NCBI GenBank assembly: GCA_032209605.1
Contig: JASFXZ010000012.1
Span: forward strand, 310,001 to 374,000
DNA length: 64,000 bases
Reading direction: 5' to 3'
Source of the DNA: Mactromeris polynyma
Lineage: Eukaryota; Mollusca; Bivalvia; Venerida; Mactridae
Position 1 is the first letter of the stretch; each line of letters opens with the position of its first letter. The notes under the pieces are model-generated. The model saw only the letters and a program-made list of their open reading frames with translations. It was not told the origin of the DNA and ran no database searches. Shown here in pieces: positions 48,401 to 59,235 of the stretch. Both the position numbers and the translations under genes were made by a program.

Positions 48401-51400
48401 AAATGTAACAATAGTTGGGAGATGAAGTAACACTTACAGTTTTTCATGGAGACCCTCGTAAATCAACAGGCAAATAATATATTATCTACAGACAGCAGCA
48501 TTATCAAGGCAGTATTTGACAAGTTTCACACAAGACCATCTTTCTTAATGTCACTTAGAAGTGTTAGCATGTATTAAATAAAGAATGCAAACAGAATATA
48601 ATGAGTCACTCATTCGGTGTTTTCAATAATTATAACTAGAATCAATCATGTACTTACATCTAACACAGAGTTAAACACTGGTAGACCCAGGTGAGTCTGA
48701 CCTCCTTTACCAGGTGACACACCTCCAACCATCTTGGTACCATATTCAATAGCTTGCTGACTGTGAAATGTTCCCTAAAACATCAGTAAGTAAGTTACAG
48801 ACAGTTATTACATCCTTTTAAATAAAAACTTCATACTTCACAATTACTTTAATCATTCTGCTCATGTAACCAAGGATCTCAACAATGTTGATATATACCA
48901 GTATACGTATCACTATATATAACCAATTCCCAAGCGATAAGTCCAGAAATTACAACCATGTTAGGTACATCTTATATATGCAATCTTTCAATAAATGATT
49001 ATTATAATTAAGGAGGACAGATTGAAAGAAAATTATCAATTATATTAAACAAAGTTTAAAACAACCATTATATTTTTAACAGTTTTGGAAGACAAAGATC
49101 TGATGCTAGCTGTAAAACATCACGTTTATTCAATGTCAAAGAATGTAACAACTTTAATTTCTCTCTGTTGTATTTCTCATTTTATGACTGGCCTTACCAA
49201 TTTGTAATCATTAAACGAAGTACCAACATATGGTTCACACTAATGTTTTAACAAAACTTGCATCGATGTCATCATTTACTAATATCTTGCACACATTTAT
49301 AACACTCTCTAAGACTGCCTCCTGGGTTACTTAACCAGTACTCACATTTAAGTTTGGTATTGCAAAGTTGGCTGCTTGTTTAATCAGAAGTCAGTCACTT
49401 TACCCCTCCACCATGATTTTAATAGTTTTATGCAATTGCTGTTCGCAGCTATATTTGGTTTGAATAATAGAAATGAATTCAAAAATGTTATGGTAAATAA
49501 TTTGTAGAAGTCAGACATTATGCATGTTTCAACATCACAAGCCTTCAAAAACAAAGAATGTCAAAATGATTACCTGTTTTCCAGTGAATCCTTGGCAGAT
49601 GACCTTAGTTTTTGCACTCAACATCAAATTAGGTCTTGTAGCTGTATACACAGACCTATGGCCAATACTTCGGACCACATCTGTAAGTTAACAGCAGATT
49701 TTTAACTACATTTACTTAAAAATTAGTCGGTCATAGTATCAAACCCTTACCAAAGATGCGGCTCTCTAACAACACGCGTAACAGTCAATTTTCTCAATTT
49801 ACCCAAAGGAATAAAGGGCTCAGCACGCTTTTCCCCCCCGGGATGAAAAGCGCCATCCTAGTTTTTACTCCCTAAATTGATAACAAACATTCTTGTTTCA
49901 TGGACAGCTGCCAATCTGTCGATATTTGATTTGATGTGAGGCTTCCAGAAAGGATTTTAGTACTGATCTACATCAGTATGTTAAACTGTCAAACTTGACA
50001 TTTCTTTAACGGTGCGCAAGAATACAGATAAAAGAGAAAAACAAAAGTAAAGACAGAAAATAGGCACAGGCACGATACGGGTTGCAATAATATGAACAGA
50101 AACTGAAAAAGTAAAGAAAAAGCAGTCTTCCCAGTTACTTTTCAACCATCAAGGCAAGACCAATTCAACTACCGTGACGGTACTAGGGTGCGAGACCTCG
50201 CTGACATAGCTCATGCCTATTATTTTGTGATACTTCTTAACAGTGATGGAAGAAGACAAATCCCCGTTAGAAGGTCAGATTGAACAGCTCACTCTTAAGG
50301 GATGCCATAGAGTGAGTCTCAGCAATGAATGCCTGTAGGTAACTAGGTCGTTCCATAGTGGGATGCAACAAAGAAAAATGCTGAACTTGAAGACATCTGA
50401 AGATGTTGAGTATGGAAGAAATCTGGTACTGTGTGGAGACCTAGGCAAAACTTTTGCTGGAGTTAGATGGGGTTTCGCGTCTATGTCTATAAGGTGATAG
50501 ACAATTTTGTAGAACATGGCGAGTTGGAGTTTCTTGCGGCATGATTCCAGGGATTCTCATTTCAGTATGCTCAGCATGTCCGTCACACTACTGGTATTGT
50601 GATAGCGATTTGTAGCAAAACGGACCGCTCTTCGTTGAACCATCTCGGGCTTGTTTGTCAGTGACTTTTGTTGTGGGTTCCAAATAGTGCTGCAGTATTA
50701 CGTTTAAATGTACAAGAGAGATATAGGCTTTGGTTTTGGATTCCTTACTGGTATGGCATAAGTTGCATCTTAATAGCCTAGCATGTTGTTTGCCTTTTTG
50801 GTTATTCTGTTTATATGTGAACTCCATGCAAGGTCCAATTGGAGATCCACATCCAGATACTTTGATGCTGTTTCTTCTGCAAGAGGTATACTCTTTTACT
50901 TTAAGGTGTAGTTGGCACATACATGAGATTGCCATTTTGTTACCCATAGAACACCGCACTTTTATGTATGGAAGTCCATACCCCATTTCTGTTCCCATCT
51001 TTCTAGGGAGTCAAGATCTGCTTGGAGGAGCTTCTGTTAGTGCTCGGACTTGATCTGGTGGTAGACAAATGCAGTCATCAGCAAAGAGGCGAGTTTTGGA
51101 GAGCAGTCCCCCTGGGAGATTGTTAATGAAGATGAGGAGCAATCACGGTCCCAGTACTGATCCCTGTGGGACACCACTGACAACTGGAACCTAATCAGTT
51201 GTCTGGCTGTTAACAAGCACACTTTGGATTCTGACTTGTAAGAAGGAGGAAATCCTACCATGTGTCAGACCTCTTATATATGCCGTAATGGTGTGCCTTT
51301 CTGAAAAGTAGCTGATGGGGTACGCAGTCGAACGCCTTGCTGAAGTCCAGGATGATCATGTACTTCTGTATCCTCTTGTCCAGAGAAGCTGCTATCTCAT

Positions 51401-52113
51401 GCACAAGGGTGCAAAGTTGAATAACGCAGCTCCTCCTTGCCCTGAATCCATGCTGGTAGTCATGAAGGATACTGAAATTTACTAAAATGGTGTTGCTGAC
51501 CATGACATGCACCAGGAGTTTGCAACACAAGCTTGTTACTGTTAGGGAGATGGGCCTAAAATTAGCAGGATCCTGACTTGTTGATGACTGTGACATTGGT
51601 GTGTGTCCAGTCGTCTGGTACCTTGCATTCACTAAGGGAAGCCTCAACGATTGTGGGCAAGATTGGGCCTCAGTCTTCTGCACAGTCTTTCACTATGTGC
51701 AGGTAATGAGGTATATTGTCAGGACCGAATGCCTTCTTCAAGTTCTTGGGGTTAATGCTGTGTAACAATTTCAAGATGCCTTCTTCCTTGATCTCAATCT
51801 TGTCCATCACAGGGAAAAGTGTTCCTGATGGGTTGGGGATGCTACTTCCAATATCTGACTCTTGGTTGAAAACTGAGTTAAGTGTGGACAAGTGCTTATA
51901 TTATTATCCGTGACAATATCTTAACACGAAACTGATCGCGAAAACATGTGACTTTTGCATAATGCAAGACAAAATAAAGAAAGCAATAGCTAAGCATCCC
52001 AACATGAAATAATTATCAATAAATATAACCCAAAAGTGGAGCAATTAAATAGCATCCCCTAAATTGATGAAAATACCTGGCAACTTTGACAACAGTTTCC
52101 GACTAGCAGCCAT
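42497..52113 (-). CDS. SUCLG1: succinyl-CoA ligase (ADP/GDP-forming) alpha subunit, mitochondrial
   Basis: Alpha subunit of the TCA-cycle enzyme that converts succinyl-CoA to succinate with nucleotide triphosphate formation, in the mitochondrial matrix with SUCLA2 or SUCLG2. Ten minus-strand exons, all phase-consistent: 52113-52077, 49680-49574, 48774-48658, 48166-48049, 47572-47478, 46487-46430, 45959-45798, 43472-43399, 43067-42879, 42517-42497. They give 325 aa plus TGA. Residues 1-35 are a basic, Ser/Arg-rich transit peptide ([12 protein letters not shown]...). CoA-binding residues lie in GFTGKQGTFHSQQ (43-55); LGPNCPG is near 148-154; the phosphohistidine is His280 in [16 protein letters not shown]. 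Length matches the family. The C-terminus (STMVEAMRGKR) is shorter and different from the vertebrate one. Intron 1 hosts a LINE relic; the introns after exons 5 and 7 begin with tandem arrays at their donors. Probably functional. Confidence 0.97.
43565..44045. mobile_element. dispersed interspersed repeat in a SUCLG1 intron
   Basis: It carries phrases I associate with a widespread molluscan repeat family: GGCCCATATATCG, CAAAATCCACTAAGCAGTTTAG, CAAGGCCCAACCCCCCTGG, GTGAAGTTTGGACAAAAC, and GGACGACGCTCGACAAC. Two related GCAGTTTAGNAGATG blocks sit about 300 bp apart. Non-coding; the open frame at 43609 is a by-product. Confidence 0.6.
45140..45797. repeat. 45-bp minisatellite, about 14 copies, abutting a SUCLG1 splice donor
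   Basis: The plus-strand unit is TTGTACATTTATCATATGCT followed by TTATATACTAGTTGTCATACCAACC. The array ends at the donor of the exon 45959-45798: in transcript direction the junction is GAAG|GTTTGTATGAC, and later units read AAGGTTGGTATGAC or GAGATTTGTATGAC. The 45-bp period leaves a 237-codon open frame on the plus strand, judged artefactual. Confidence 0.95.
46690..47010. mobile_element. SINE-like dispersed repeat in a SUCLG1 intron
   Basis: Two related halves (TGTTGGGAGTTTTATGCTGC at 46718 and TGTTTGGAGTTCTATGCTGT at 46847) are followed by GACCAGACCTGTGTTCCTGG and GTTACCAACCAGTACTAAC. The CCTGGGTTAC...CCAGTACT core is shared with segments at 36.6 and 49.3 kb, indicating one repeat superfamily. 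Confidence 0.55.
47154..47513. repeat. 60-bp tandem repeat, 6 copies, spanning a SUCLG1 exon-intron junction
   Basis: The units are identical at every base I compared. In transcript direction each holds about 34 exon bases (coding [10 protein letters not shown]) then GTAAGTGATAGC and about 14 more intron bases. The highest-coordinate copy is fused to the exon body (47572-47478) and supplies its real 3' end; the other five lie in the intron. If donor 1 is skipped, translation meets TAG six codons later, so only the first donor gives a productive protein. Confidence 0.97.
49315..49425 (-). mobile_element. tRNA-like SINE remnant in SUCLG1 intron 1 region
   Basis: On the minus strand, GGTGGAGGGGTAAAGTGACT then GACTTCTGATTAAACAAGC resembles a degraded tRNA head, followed by GTGAGTACTGGTTAAGTAAC and CCAGGAGG, the core shared with the 36.6 and 46.9 kb repeats. 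It lies between SUCLG1 exons 3 and 2. Confidence 0.45.
50275..51905 (-). pseudogene. LINE reverse-transcriptase relic in SUCLG1 intron 1
   Basis: Minus-strand pieces in shifting frames: [10 protein letters not shown] and [13 protein letters not shown] (51670-51891), [16 protein letters not shown] and [15 protein letters not shown] (51255-51683), an FADD box ([12 protein letters not shown] near 51085), [13 protein letters not shown] (50588-50998), and a C-terminus with [16 protein letters not shown] (50275-50517). These are RT palm and C-terminal parts of a non-LTR element; the endonuclease is absent. Several frameshifts and stops show it is dead. Same orientation as SUCLG1. Confidence 0.85.
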
Positions 52114-52328
52114 TTTTGTGAGGTCGTTCCGAAAGATATTCGTACCCAAATTCATTCGAAATAAGACGTGTGAAGGTCATCATTCACTTTATCAGAGACG
52201 TCTATCATTTCGTTACAAATACTTTTTTGAGTTTATATACGCTGACAATGTGTTTTTTAATTAGTCATTGAAATTGTAGCGTGATCTTTCTAAAATTTAC
52301 AAAAATGGATTGATAGGGGATAACGCCG

Positions 52329-52336
52329 TGACGTCA
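52329..52336. promoter_or_regulatory. CRE-like palindrome TGACGTCA
   Basis: A perfect cAMP-response element lies 216 bp upstream of the SUCLG1 start codon and inside the left terminus of the TIR element. It is a candidate promoter element; activity is inferred only from position and sequence. Confidence 0.45.
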
Positions 52337-53376
52337 CGCGCACCTGTTATACGAATATAAACATTGCTGGTGGGCAGAAAGGTCGATATCCGGTTACAGC
52401 GCAATATTGTTTATAACGCTAATTCGCGTGATCTAAATTGTTAATTCTTTAAGTTATGATTCAGTCTTTCATAGTTGTTGGTTGTACACACAAGCGGGGA
52501 AAGGGTTTATGATTTCATGGCACAGAATTCCTTATGAGAAGAATTAAGAGCGAAGGAAACAGTAGCTATCTGCCATTGACAGGAAAAACTGGACCCGTCG
52601 ACTCATCAACTTATGTAATGTCCGTCCCCTTATGTATAATATTATTAAGTGTGAATAAAAGTCATTTTAGGAAATATTTATGAGTAAATAAACGCACAAT
52701 TAAACATATCACGTTGTTGTCTTTGTTAGATATGTGTACATGTTAAAAAATACTATTGATGCCTTTCACACATAACACATTATTTATGCACATACACATT
52801 ATTATGTCATACAGAAAGGTTAAAGTCATACTATTTTCGGAAAACTCGCACACTTCAATATTTTACATTGTTAGAAAGCTGGGTGCATTATCTTTCATTT
52901 GGTACCAACTTTATGCACATAAATTGATTAATACGAATTATAATACCCACCGCCGTGTTTTTCGAATTGAAAATAATTTGTCGTAAAATGTGCTCATTTT
53001 CAAAGTCACATTCTGATTCAGAAAATTCACCGATTTTCAATTTTTTATTTTATTTTTGGAAGCCTTTGATCTGGTATCGATTTGATGCACATATGTAAAA
53101 ATGAGAATTGAAATACCTACAGCCGTGTTTTTCGAACCAAAACAGTTTGAAATTTATTTCTCGGAAAAATGCCCATTTTCAGAGTCTTATTTGAAAACCA
53201 AAACAACCTCTGATTTTCATTATTTTTATGTCGTGGGAAAGCTGGGAGTATTACCTTTCAATTTATTATTGTATGTCAAACATTAAAGAAATTAATGGCT
53301 ACCGCCGTGTCATACATTCCATATTAGTTGTATAGTACGGCGCCGCCGCCTTTAACCCTTTTGCCCACCAGTTAAC

Positions 53377-53387
53377 TGCGCATGCGC
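53377..53387. promoter_or_regulatory. NRF-1-like palindrome TGCGCATGCGC
   Basis: Matches the known NRF-1 consensus (GCGCATGCGC), a motif common at genes for mitochondrial proteins. It lies in the right end of the TIR element, about 1.26 kb upstream of SUCLG1. Confidence 0.4.
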
Positions 53388-53873
53388 GGAATCGGGTTGT
53401 TTTGTTTACAAACACGTTATCCCCTATACAATTCTGAAACTAGCCTAGACTAGAACAGGGACCCCGTCTTTATGCGGTCCTTGCTAGGTCCCGAGATGCT
53501 TCGACATTATAAATGAGGCGGTTATAACGTTGATAATAAGGAGTTTATTTATATGAAAAAAGTCAACTTGTGCCAATATATAGATGTAGATGTACTGGTC
53601 CCCAGTCTTGTCCGCAGCTGGGAACAATATATATATACAGGGGCGTAGCTAGGCCATTCTGAAGTGTATGCGCAATTGGGGTTCAAAGAGTCGGTTAACG
53701 TTTTGATATGAGAGATACATTTTGTACATTTTTGTATAAACAAAGAGACTTGTATAACTAACTTTGTATACTGCAGGGTATAAAAAAGCGTTCTTTCAAA
53801 TATGGTAAACGATCGAGGCCTACATAGTGTACATTTGAGCAGTTATCGCCTCGCGAATTCAAAATTCACGGGC

Positions 53874-54955
53874 CTAAATAACTCGTGCATTAGGTCTACA
53901 ACTTGTGGTAACACGAATACAATCAGGATAACAACAGGGTATGGCGAGTGTAGAATACGGTAACAGCCTGTCTGAAACGTTCAAGGTCAGGGGTGGGAGT
54001 CTATTCCATATAGTACCTGTAGGCCTATCGGGGAAGAAATAATTTTTGAAAGCATTTTTGTTTGTATGGATTTGTCCTAGAGATTGGTCGTGCCTATGAC
54101 GTGTTCGTCTCAGTCGCTGAACTAGATAAGAGGGAATGGAGATTGCAACCAAGCCATATGCACAGTCTAGCCGACGTCTGTCTGTCCTAAAGTGTCTGCC
54201 AACCAAGCTAGATCATTTAACATGTTTGTTACCTTTTCACAGATAGAGTATCAACCCGTCACCCAGCGAGCTGCTCTTCTTTGAACCGTTTCTACGTGCA
54301 TTTCTTTTATAATGTTACTCTGTGTGTATGGTGACCAAACTGTTGCCGCTGTAGGCTACTTACTAGTTAAGACTTTGTATGAAGTTCGCTGGAATGTTTC
54401 TGTGTAGGAGTCCTAATGGTTCATTTGCAGTGCTAGTGATTATGTTAGCATAATGGTTCCATGATCAAGTCATTTGATAGATCAACCACAAGACATTTGC
54501 GCTAGAAACAGCTTCTAAAAATTGACAATGTAATTATGTGGAGTTGGACGTAAATTTCTTTTTTTATGTTCAGAACTTGACATTTATTTGGGTTGAACTC
54601 CATGTCCCATTTATACTCCCAAACAAAGATTCCGTTGCAACGTTTTGTAGTTGTAGTCTTGTCGTTTGGAAAGTGTGAGGTAGGCCTAACAACTGCGTTA
54701 TCTGCAAATAAACATAACGTGTGGTTGTAATGAGTGACGGTGAACAAGAGTGAGCATTGAACTGAGCTTTGAGGGACACCTGATGTAACAGAGACCTCAT
54801 CTGATTTTATACCGCCTACAGCAACTGACTGTTTCTTACCAATTAAGAAAGACCTAATCCAATTTACAACAAGTTTGTTGACTCCACATTCAAGTCACTT
54901 TTGGTGACTGACTTTATCGAAAGCCTTGCTGACATCTGGAAGAATAAAACCCCAA
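53874..54955 (-). pseudogene. decayed LINE reverse transcriptase
   Basis: Minus-strand frames give VSKAFDKVSHQK then a stop, VNWIRSFLIGKKQSVAVGG, SGVPQSSV, LFADN (catalytic YADD box with the second Asp changed to Asn), FNPNKCQVL (54502-54800), and a C-terminal region with FFPDRPTGTIWNRLPP (53874-54206). Stops, frameshifts and the lost catalytic Asp make it inactive. Confidence 0.8.
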
Positions 54956-55130
54956 AAACTAAAAGATATAAAGATAAAGACATTAAAGATAAAGACATTT
55001 TATTCATATTCCAATTAGGCTATAAAGCCCACGATGACATACATAAGCATATATACAAGACAGACGAACAGTGTACAACATACATACATTTTCTAATAGC
55101 ATTGTTTTTCTAACAACAATATCTGAATGT
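54955..55130 (-). mobile_element. 3' tail of a second LINE, nested in the decayed one
   Basis: On the minus strand, GTGGGCTTTATAGCCTAATT then GGAATATGAATAAAATGTCT is followed by repeated TTTATCTTTAATGTC units, a typical LINE 3' terminus with an AATAAA and a short tandem tail. It abuts the older RT sequence at about 54955. Confidence 0.5.
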
Positions 55131-55769
55131 AACATGTAACATACTGATTACAACTTCAAATATACATTTGGAGAAGGTCAACACATGTATATTAGAGTTG
55201 TTTGTATTCAAATTATGTAAAAGCAAAAAATAAAAATATTGTCAAAAATAATTCGTCTTACACTAAAGACTAGTTACCATACATTAAAGAGTTTCTAATA
55301 TTGAATGCATTGTAAATGTACATTGCTAAATTTCGTATATATATCTGTAAAGACAATGAATACATTTCGTTTCGTTTCCAAATTTTTATTTAATTGGAAT
55401 GAATTTAACAGAAAACGAATGTAAAATACGTTGACGCAAACTGAGTTTAGCCTACAATTTATAATATTGCCTTTAAAAATTGATTTTTGTGAACTTATTT
55501 GTAAAATAAGTCGTTTAAATGATGCGGATGTTATTTAATTAGTTGCTTGTTAAGTCGTTTGAAAAAAACAAGCATACGATAAAAGACTGTATGTTGATAC
55601 AGGCGATGGTGTCAGCAAATTATTAGCTAGGGGAAGTAATGCCTACATATTTGACATTCATGTTTGTATGTAACGTTCCTTGATTAAGTGTACAACACTT
55701 CATTCTGTTTTATTCTACTCGCGTGATATAGAGGTGTCATAATTATAGCAGAGTAGGAATTAGAACATT
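55131..55769. other. intergenic AT-rich, nothing recognised
   Basis: No open frame or repeat of note before the composite satellite. Confidence 0.6.
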
Positions 55770-58440
55770 GATAGAATGAGGTATAGTCTACGTCTAACTG
55801 AGGTATAGTCTACGTCTAACTGAGGTATAGTCTACGTCTAACTGAGGTATAGTCTACGTCTAACTGAGGTATAGTCTACGTCTAACTGAGGTATAGTCTA
55901 CGTCTAACTGAGGTATAGTCTACGTCTAACTGAGGTATAGTCTACGTCTGACTGAGGTATAGTCTACGTCTAACTAAGGTATAGTCTACATCTAACTGAG
56001 GTATAGTCTACGTCTAACTGACATTATGATTAAGTGGCAGATTTGTTTGTTTCCATCAAACTGAGGTATAGTCTACGTCTAACTGACATTATGATTAAGT
56101 GGCAGATTTGTTTGTTTCCATCAAACTGAGGTATAGTCTACGTCTAACTGAGGTATAGTCTACGTCTAACTGAGGTATAGTCTACGTCTAACTGATGTAT
56201 AGTCTACGTCTAACTGAGGTATAGTCTACGTCTAACTGACATTATGATTTAGTGGCAGATTTGTTTGTTTCCATCACACTGAGGTATAGTCTACGTCTAA
56301 CTGACATTATGATTTAGTGGCAGATTTGTTTGTTTCCATCAAACTGAGGTATAGTCTACGTCTAACTGACATTATGATTTAGTGGCAGATTTGTTTGTTT
56401 CCATCACACTGAGGTATAGTCTACGTCTAACTGACATTATGATTTAGTGGCAGATTTGTTTGTTTCCATCACACTGAGGTATAGTCTACGTCTAACTGAG
56501 GTATAGTCTACGTCTGACTGAGGTATAGTCTACGTCTAACTAAGGTATAGTCTACGTCTAACTGAGGTATAGTCTACGTCTAACTGACATTATGATTAAG
56601 TGGCAGATTTGTTTGTTTCCATCAAACTGAGGTATAGTCTACGTCTAACTGACATTATGATTAAGTGGCAGATTTGTTTGTTTCCATCAAACTGAGGTAT
56701 AGTCTACGTCTAACTGAGGTATAGTCTACGTCTAACTGAGGTATAGTCTACTTCTACCTGAGGTATAGTCTACGTCTAACTGAGGTATAGTCTACGTCTA
56801 ACTGAGGTATAGTCTACGTCTAACTGAGGATTAGTCTACGTCTAACTGAGGTATAGTCTACGTCTAACTGAGGTATAGTCTACGTCTAACTGACATTATG
56901 ATTTAGTGGCAGATTTGTTTGTTTCCATCAAACTGAGGTATAGTCTACGTCTAACTGACATTACGATTAAGTGGCAGATTTGTTTGTTTCCGTCAAACTG
57001 AGGTATAGTCTACGTCTAACTGAGGTATAGTCTACGTCTAACTGAGGTATAGTCTACGTCTAACTGATGTATAGTCTACGTCTAACTGAGGTATAGTCTA
57101 CGTCTAACTGACATTATGATTTAGTGGCAGATGTGTTTGTTTCCATCAAACTGAGGTATAGTCTACGTCTAACTGACATTATGATTTAGTGGCAGATTTG
57201 TTTGTTTCCATCACACTGAGGTATAGTCTACGTCTAACTGACATTATGATTTAGTGGCAGATTTGTTTGTTTCCATCAAACTGAGGTATAGTCTACGTCT
57301 AACTGACATTATGATTTAGTGGCAGATTTGTTTGTTTCCATCACACTGAGGTATAGTCTACGTCTAACTGACATTATGATTTAGTGGCAGATTTGTTTGT
57401 TTCCATCACACTGAGGTATAGTCTACGTCTAACTGAGGTATAGTCTACGTCTGACTGAGGTATAGTCTACGTCTAACTAAGGTATAGTCTACGTCTAACT
57501 GAGGTATAGTCTACGTCTAACTGACATTATGATTAAGTGGCAGATTTGTTTGTTTCCATCAAACTGAGGTATAGTCTACGTCTAACTGACATTATGATTA
57601 AGTGGCAGATTTGTTTTTTTCCATCAAACTGAGGTATAGTCTACGTCTAACTGAGGTATAGTCTACGTCTAACTGAGGTATAGTCTACGTCTACCTGAGG
57701 TATAGTCTACGTCTAACTGAGGTATAGTCTACGTCTAACTGAGGTATAGTCTACGTCTAACTGAGGTATAGTCTACGTCTAACTGAGGTATAGTCTACGT
57801 CTAACTGAGGTATAGTCTACGTCTAACTGACATTATGATTTAGTGGCAGATTTGTTTGTTTCCATCAAACTGAGGTATAGTCTACGTCTAACTGACATTA
57901 CGATTAAGTGGCAGATTTGTTTGTTTCCGTCAAACTGAGGTATAGTCTACGTCTAACTGACATTATGATTTAGTGGCAGATGTGTTTGTTTCCATCAAAC
58001 TGAGGTATAGTCTACGTCTAACTGACATTATGATTTAGTGGCAGATTTGTTTGTTTCCATCACACTGAGGTATAGTCTACGTCTAACTGACATTATGATT
58101 TAGTGGCAGATTTGTTTGTTTCCATCAAACTGAGGTATAGTCTACGTCTAACTGACATTATGATTTAGTGGCAGATTTGTTTGTTTCCATCAAACTGAGG
58201 TATAGTCTACGTCTAACTGACATTATGATTTAGTGGCAGATTTGTTTGTTTCCATCAAACTGAGGTATAGTCTACGTCTAACTGACATTATGATTTAGTG
58301 GCAGATTTGTTTGTTTCCATCAAACTGAGGTATAGTCTACGTCTAACTGACATTATGATTTAGTGGCAGATTTGTTTGTTTCCATCAAACTGAGGTATAG
58401 TCTACGTCTAACTGACATTATGATTTAGTGGCAGATTTGT
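55770..58440. repeat. composite satellite of 22-bp and 43-bp modules with a roughly 940-bp higher-order period
   Basis: Module A (22 bp, TGAGGTATAGTCTACGTCTAAC) occurs alone in runs, or followed by module B (43 bp, TGACATTATGATTTAGTGGC then AGATTTGTTTGTTTCCATCAAAC). Rare variants recur in the same order: CTACCTGAGG at about 56755 and 57697; GACTGAGG then AACTAAGG at about 56515 and 57455. This shows duplication of a block near 940 bp. The right 500 bp is pure A-B alternation (65 bp). Confidence 0.97.
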
Positions 58441-58444
58441 TGCA

Positions 58445-59235
58445 TTTAATCTTGAATTAAGTTTGCCTAGTCCTTGGTTACCGGGTGCATGAATCAGAGA
58501 CTATACCGATGAATCATGGTATAATAATGACTCGTACATGGTTTTAAAACAACACATTTTAATTTTATAAGAAATTGTTATTTCGAAATGTTAATGCTTA
58601 AATCACTTATGTCATAATTATGTTATTGTGTGTATACATCGAATGATCGAGTGATGTAAATTAAAATTATTTGTAAAAATACTACATTTTAACCTTCATT
58701 GAAATATATGCGGGTACGGTTGTATACGTTTGTATTCTAAATTTTGACCGAGTGATAAATCGTGACAATCATATATGTAAAAATACACTTGATTTGTCAA
58801 TGAACGTCACGAGCACGGTTCCTAAACGTATCATTTTTCTTGATTTGAAAATTGACTTTGACCAATCCGGTAGCTTGCTTCCATAAACATTTCACGGGCT
58901 GTATATCATGTGTACAACCAAACATTCACAACTGGTTGTAATTACAAAAAGCAATACGACTATTTTTTATCATGACTTTATCAGTTTGCTATATCACTAG
59001 TTTATCTTATAATTCAAGAGTTTGCACACAAGTCTAATTGTCATTTTATACAATGCTGTCCGATTAAAAACTGTGCAGGCTACGTAATTGTGATGCCAGT
59101 TATTGAACATATTAATTATGTAAAGTTAATTAAGCAAATGACGTATTATTATTATATATATTTATTTCAATCTCACGTATGTCCATTGTATTATATGTTA
59201 AGACTTTCTAAAATGTATTTTTTTGAATTGATATA
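58445..59235. other. intergenic AT-rich, nothing recognised
   Basis: No exon-like or transposon-like signature before the LINE insertion at about 59236. Confidence 0.6.

Larger units (their letters stand above)
52316..53424. mobile_element. 1.1-kb TIR element with TA target duplication, 5' of SUCLG1
   Basis: GGGGATAACG at 52316-52325 is inverted at 53415-53424, flanked by TA on both sides; a second inverted pair, CTGGTGGGCARAAGG, lies about 50 bp inside each end. The interior has about three divergent copies of a module of roughly 190 bp containing GCCGTGTTTTTCGAA, CCCATTTTCARAGTC and GGAAAGCTGGGWG. No transposase frame, so non-autonomous. The left end is 203 bp upstream of the SUCLG1 ATG. 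Confidence 0.8.
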
